The translations under genes and the position numbers were made by a program. Shown in pieces: positions 62,145 to 64,000 of a DNA stretch of 64,000 bases; the stretch's first letter is position 1; each line of letters begins with the position of its first letter. This stretch comes from Cafeteria roenbergensis. Taxonomy: Eukaryota; Sar; Bigyra; Bicosoecida; Cafeteriaceae. The stretch covers positions 434,001 through 498,000 of the forward strand of contig VLTN01000003.1 in NCBI GenBank assembly GCA_008330645.1. The letters run 5' to 3'. The notes under the pieces were generated by a model. It did not search any database and was not told the DNA's origin. It saw only the letters and a list, made by a program, of their open reading frames with translations.

Positions 62145-64000
62145 ATGCTTCGCTCCCGCGCAGGCCGCGCGATCCGGCGCCGCCTTCCGGCAACTGCGGC
62201 AGCGTCCCGGCTGGCCTCGTCAGCGCCGGACGGCAAGCGCAGCAAGGGCAAGGACAGCAAGGCCAATGGCGACAAGAAGGGGTCCGGCGGGCAGAGTGGC
62301 AGCGGAAAAGCAGGCGGCGGCGCCTCGCTGGGCACGCTGAGCCCCGACCCCTCGGCGGAATTTCGTCGGCACCCGTTTCCGGCCGCCACGCGGCGGTGGC
62401 AGGTGCGAAAGCGGGTCATGGAGCGGGCGTTTGCCAGAGTGTTCGACCCTTCGAGTGTGGCCCTGCTGGCTGGCACGACGGCGGCCATCTTCGGCATCGG
62501 AGTCGTCGAAGGCTGCCTGATCGCGCTGGATCCGCTGTCGCCGACCGGCGCGCTCTTTGTGTCGTCGTACGCGGCGGGCAACATCGTCCCGTCCTGTTTG
62601 TCGGCCACGCTGGACCCGCGCCTGGTGGCAACGGCGCTGGGACTCGACCACACGGCGGTTCTGGCTCCGCTCTGGACCGACACTGTGGCCAAGGTCGTCG
62701 CAGAGGCGGGCGCCAGCGGGGCCGCGGCGGATGCCCAGCCGCACCATCCCTGGCTGGCGGACGCCCACGGTGGCATGCGCATCATGTCTCCCTTCGGAGG
62801 GGGGCCGGAACCGGCGCAGCCCTCCGCCCTGGCGGGGGGCCGGGGGGGCGAAGGCGGCGGCGAGGCTGCGACTGCAATGTCCCTCGCAGCGCGCACGGTG
62901 CTGTCGGCGTGGCTGGCGAACACCCGGTCCATCGCGGCCTCGTTCATGCTGCTGGCGCAGGTGGTGCGGTCCGTGGGCATCGTCGCCACCGCGGGGTCGT
63001 CCTACCGGGCAGCCGTGCGGGCGGGGTCGGAGCCGATGCTGGGAGGCGTGAAGGAGCGCTTCGTGCGGCTCTGCGGCGTGTCCAGCGACGTCACTGCTCT
63101 CTCTCTGGCGCCTCGGCGCTGCGGCGAACACATCGTGCCAGTGTTTGAGGACGTGGACAACACGCCGTCCCAGGCTGCGGTGGGCGCGGCCGCTGCCGCA
63201 GCCGCGCAGGCCGCCCTGGCCGCGATGATGGCACCTCCTGCGTCCAAGCCGGCCTCCGAGGAGGGGGGCATAGGCGCGATGATAGCCTCGGCAACGGCTG
63301 CCGTGAAGGGGTCGGCGGGCGAGGAGCGTGAGGACAGCGGCAGTGGCAGCGGCAGCGGTGCCGGGCCAAGCAGCGCGCCCAGCCGCGCCCCTCCTCCCCC
63401 GGCCTACCGCAGCGGCGGGGTCGTGTCCCCGGCGGCGGCAGACCGAGCGCGGTCCCGTCTCGTCGGCGCCGCCCACTCCCAGTGGCCGGCCTACGCCGCG
63501 GCGGCTGCTGAGCGCGAGAAGGCGCAGCGGCTGCGGGCGGCGGACCGGGCCAGAACCGCGGCCCGGCGCGCCTCGGCGGCGGCGGCGGCCGAGCGAAGGT
63601 CGCCCGGCGCCAAGTCGGCCGCAGCGCCCGCGCACGCCAAGGGAAAAGCCGGTAAGGAGGCGGAGGGAGAGGAGGAGGAAGCGGCGGCGGCGAAGGAGGA
63701 GGTCGAGGACGCCGAGGCCGAAGCAGCTGCCAAGGCCGCGGCCGAGGCCGAGGCCAAGGCGGCAGAGGCGCGGGCAGCCGACGCCAAGGCGGCCCAGGCC
63801 GCCGCTGTCAACGTCGACCGGCCCGACGTGGACAGGCACGGCCGCGCCAGGCAGCACGGGAGCGCCATCGCCTCGCTGCTGGGCTGGGGCGGCTTTGCAG
63901 CCCAGGACGTCGCGGACGCGGAGGTGCCCGTGTTCTGGCGCGTGGGGGCGGAGGCGTACGGCGAAACCGACGCCTTCGCGGGGCTCGGCCCGGCCCTGCA
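62145..64000 (+). CDS. Unidentified protein with targeting peptide, cut by the window edge
   Basis: A frame opens at an ATG at 62145 and stays open for 618 codons to the end of the window. The first 30 residues (MLRSRAGRAIRRRLPATAAA) are strongly basic with Ala and Ser, like a mitochondrial targeting sequence. A Lys/Gly/Ser linker follows. Residues about 70-260 look folded: FRRHPFPAATRRWQVRKRVM, the hydrophobic VALLAGTTAAIFGIGVVEGC, PTGALFVSSYAAGNIVPSCL, and a second hydrophobic helix ending at TRSIAASFMLLAQVVRSVGI. After a disordered stretch there is an Ala/Glu/Lys-rich charged helix (about 440-560) and then AIASLLGWGGFAAQD. I do not recognise a family. Competing frames here give worse protein. 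The real gene may have introns, and its C-terminus is missing. Confidence 0.6.
   Translation, partial: MLRSRAGRAIRRRLPATAAASRLASSAPDGKRSKGKDSKANGDKKGSGGQSGSGKAGGGASLGTLSPDPSAEFRRHPFPAATRRWQVRKRVMERAFARVFDPSSVALLAGTTAAIFGIGVVEGCLIALDPLSPTGALFVSSYAAGNIVPSCLSATLDPRLVATALGLDHTAVLAPLWTDTVAKVVAEAGASGAAADAQPHHPWLADAHGGMRIMSPFGGGPEPAQPSALAGGRGGEGGGEAATAMSLAARTVLSAWLANTRSIAASFMLLAQVVRSVGIVATAGSSYRAAVRAGSEPMLGGVKERFVRLCGVSSDVTALSLAPRRCGEHIVPVFEDVDNTPSQAAVGAAAAAAAQAALAAMMAPPASKPASEEGGIGAMIASATAAVKGSAGEEREDSGSGSGSGAGPSSAPSRAPPPPAYRSGGVVSPAAADRARSRLVGAAHSQWPAYAAAAAEREKAQRLRAADRARTAARRASAAAAAERRSPGAKSAAAPAHAKGKAGKEAEGEEEEAAAAKEEVEDAEAEAAAKAAAEAEAKAAEARAADAKAAQAAAVNVDRPDVDRHGRARQHGSAIASLLGWGGFAAQDVADAEVPVFWRVGAEAYGETDAFAGLGPAL

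Noticed and set aside
62220-63857. 545-codon minus-strand frame at the right edge
   Set aside because: Arg/Gly/His-rich translation. The plus frame from 62145 has a targeting peptide, membrane helices and ordered blocks and is preferred, although neither is recognised.

Overview
The window is nuclear DNA of a very GC-rich (about 70 percent by eye), gene-dense, intron-poor protist. I support 22 protein-coding genes plus one doubtful fragment at the left edge. There are no operons, ribosome-binding sites, CRISPR arrays, recognisable RNA genes, or clear transposon or virus-derived remnants. Most genes have one to three short introns near the 5' end, and every intron I modelled has a GTGAG donor and an AG acceptor (usually GCAG). 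Several products act at the centrosome or cilium (LRRC45, SSNA1/DIP13, a NIMA-related kinase, LRRC56/ODA8), so the organism is flagellated. No photosynthesis gene is seen. A small heterotrophic flagellate, for example a bicosoecid stramenopile of the Cafeteria type, would fit the base composition and gene style. That is an inference, not an identification.

Layout: 0-6.2 kb carries three + strand genes (B12D/NDUFA4-like subunit, LRRC45-like coiled coil, two-domain glyoxalase I). 6.6-14 kb carries kynurenine 3-monooxygenase (-), a TrmB-type tRNA methyltransferase (+) and mitochondrial aconitase (-). 13.7-20.1 kb is a giant CBM20-GT20-TPP trehalose-phosphate synthase-like protein. 20.7-24 kb has a P-loop nucleoside-kinase-like protein (+), SSNA1 (-) and eIF6 (+). 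24-39.5 kb has a Ulp2/SENP6-type SUMO protease (-), an erlin-like SPFH protein (+), a NEK kinase (-), HPRT (+) and a dual-specificity phosphatase (-). 39.7-52.7 kb has the nuclear-pore protein TPR (+), AP-2 alpha adaptin (-) and NDUFA9 (+). 53-64 kb has LRRC56 (+), an unidentified coiled-coil protein (-), a class I/II aminotransferase (-) and an unidentified protein running off the right edge (+).

The genes are functionally mixed and do not form a pathway cluster. Strands mostly alternate, giving head-to-head pairs with 180-250 bp between start codons (KMO/TRMB, ACO2/TPS, SSNA1/EIF6, phosphatase/TPR, AP2A/NDUFA9, aminotransferase/unknown) and tail-to-tail pairs with 250-650 bp. Two themes recur: mitochondrial metabolism (B12D, NDUFA9, aconitase, probably KMO and the aminotransferase) and the flagellar apparatus. 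Gene models were built by hand from splice sites, reading phase and family resemblance. All multi-exon models close to an exact number of codons, but none is backed by RNA evidence. Long open frames opposite or overlapping these genes are composition artefacts of high GC and are left out.
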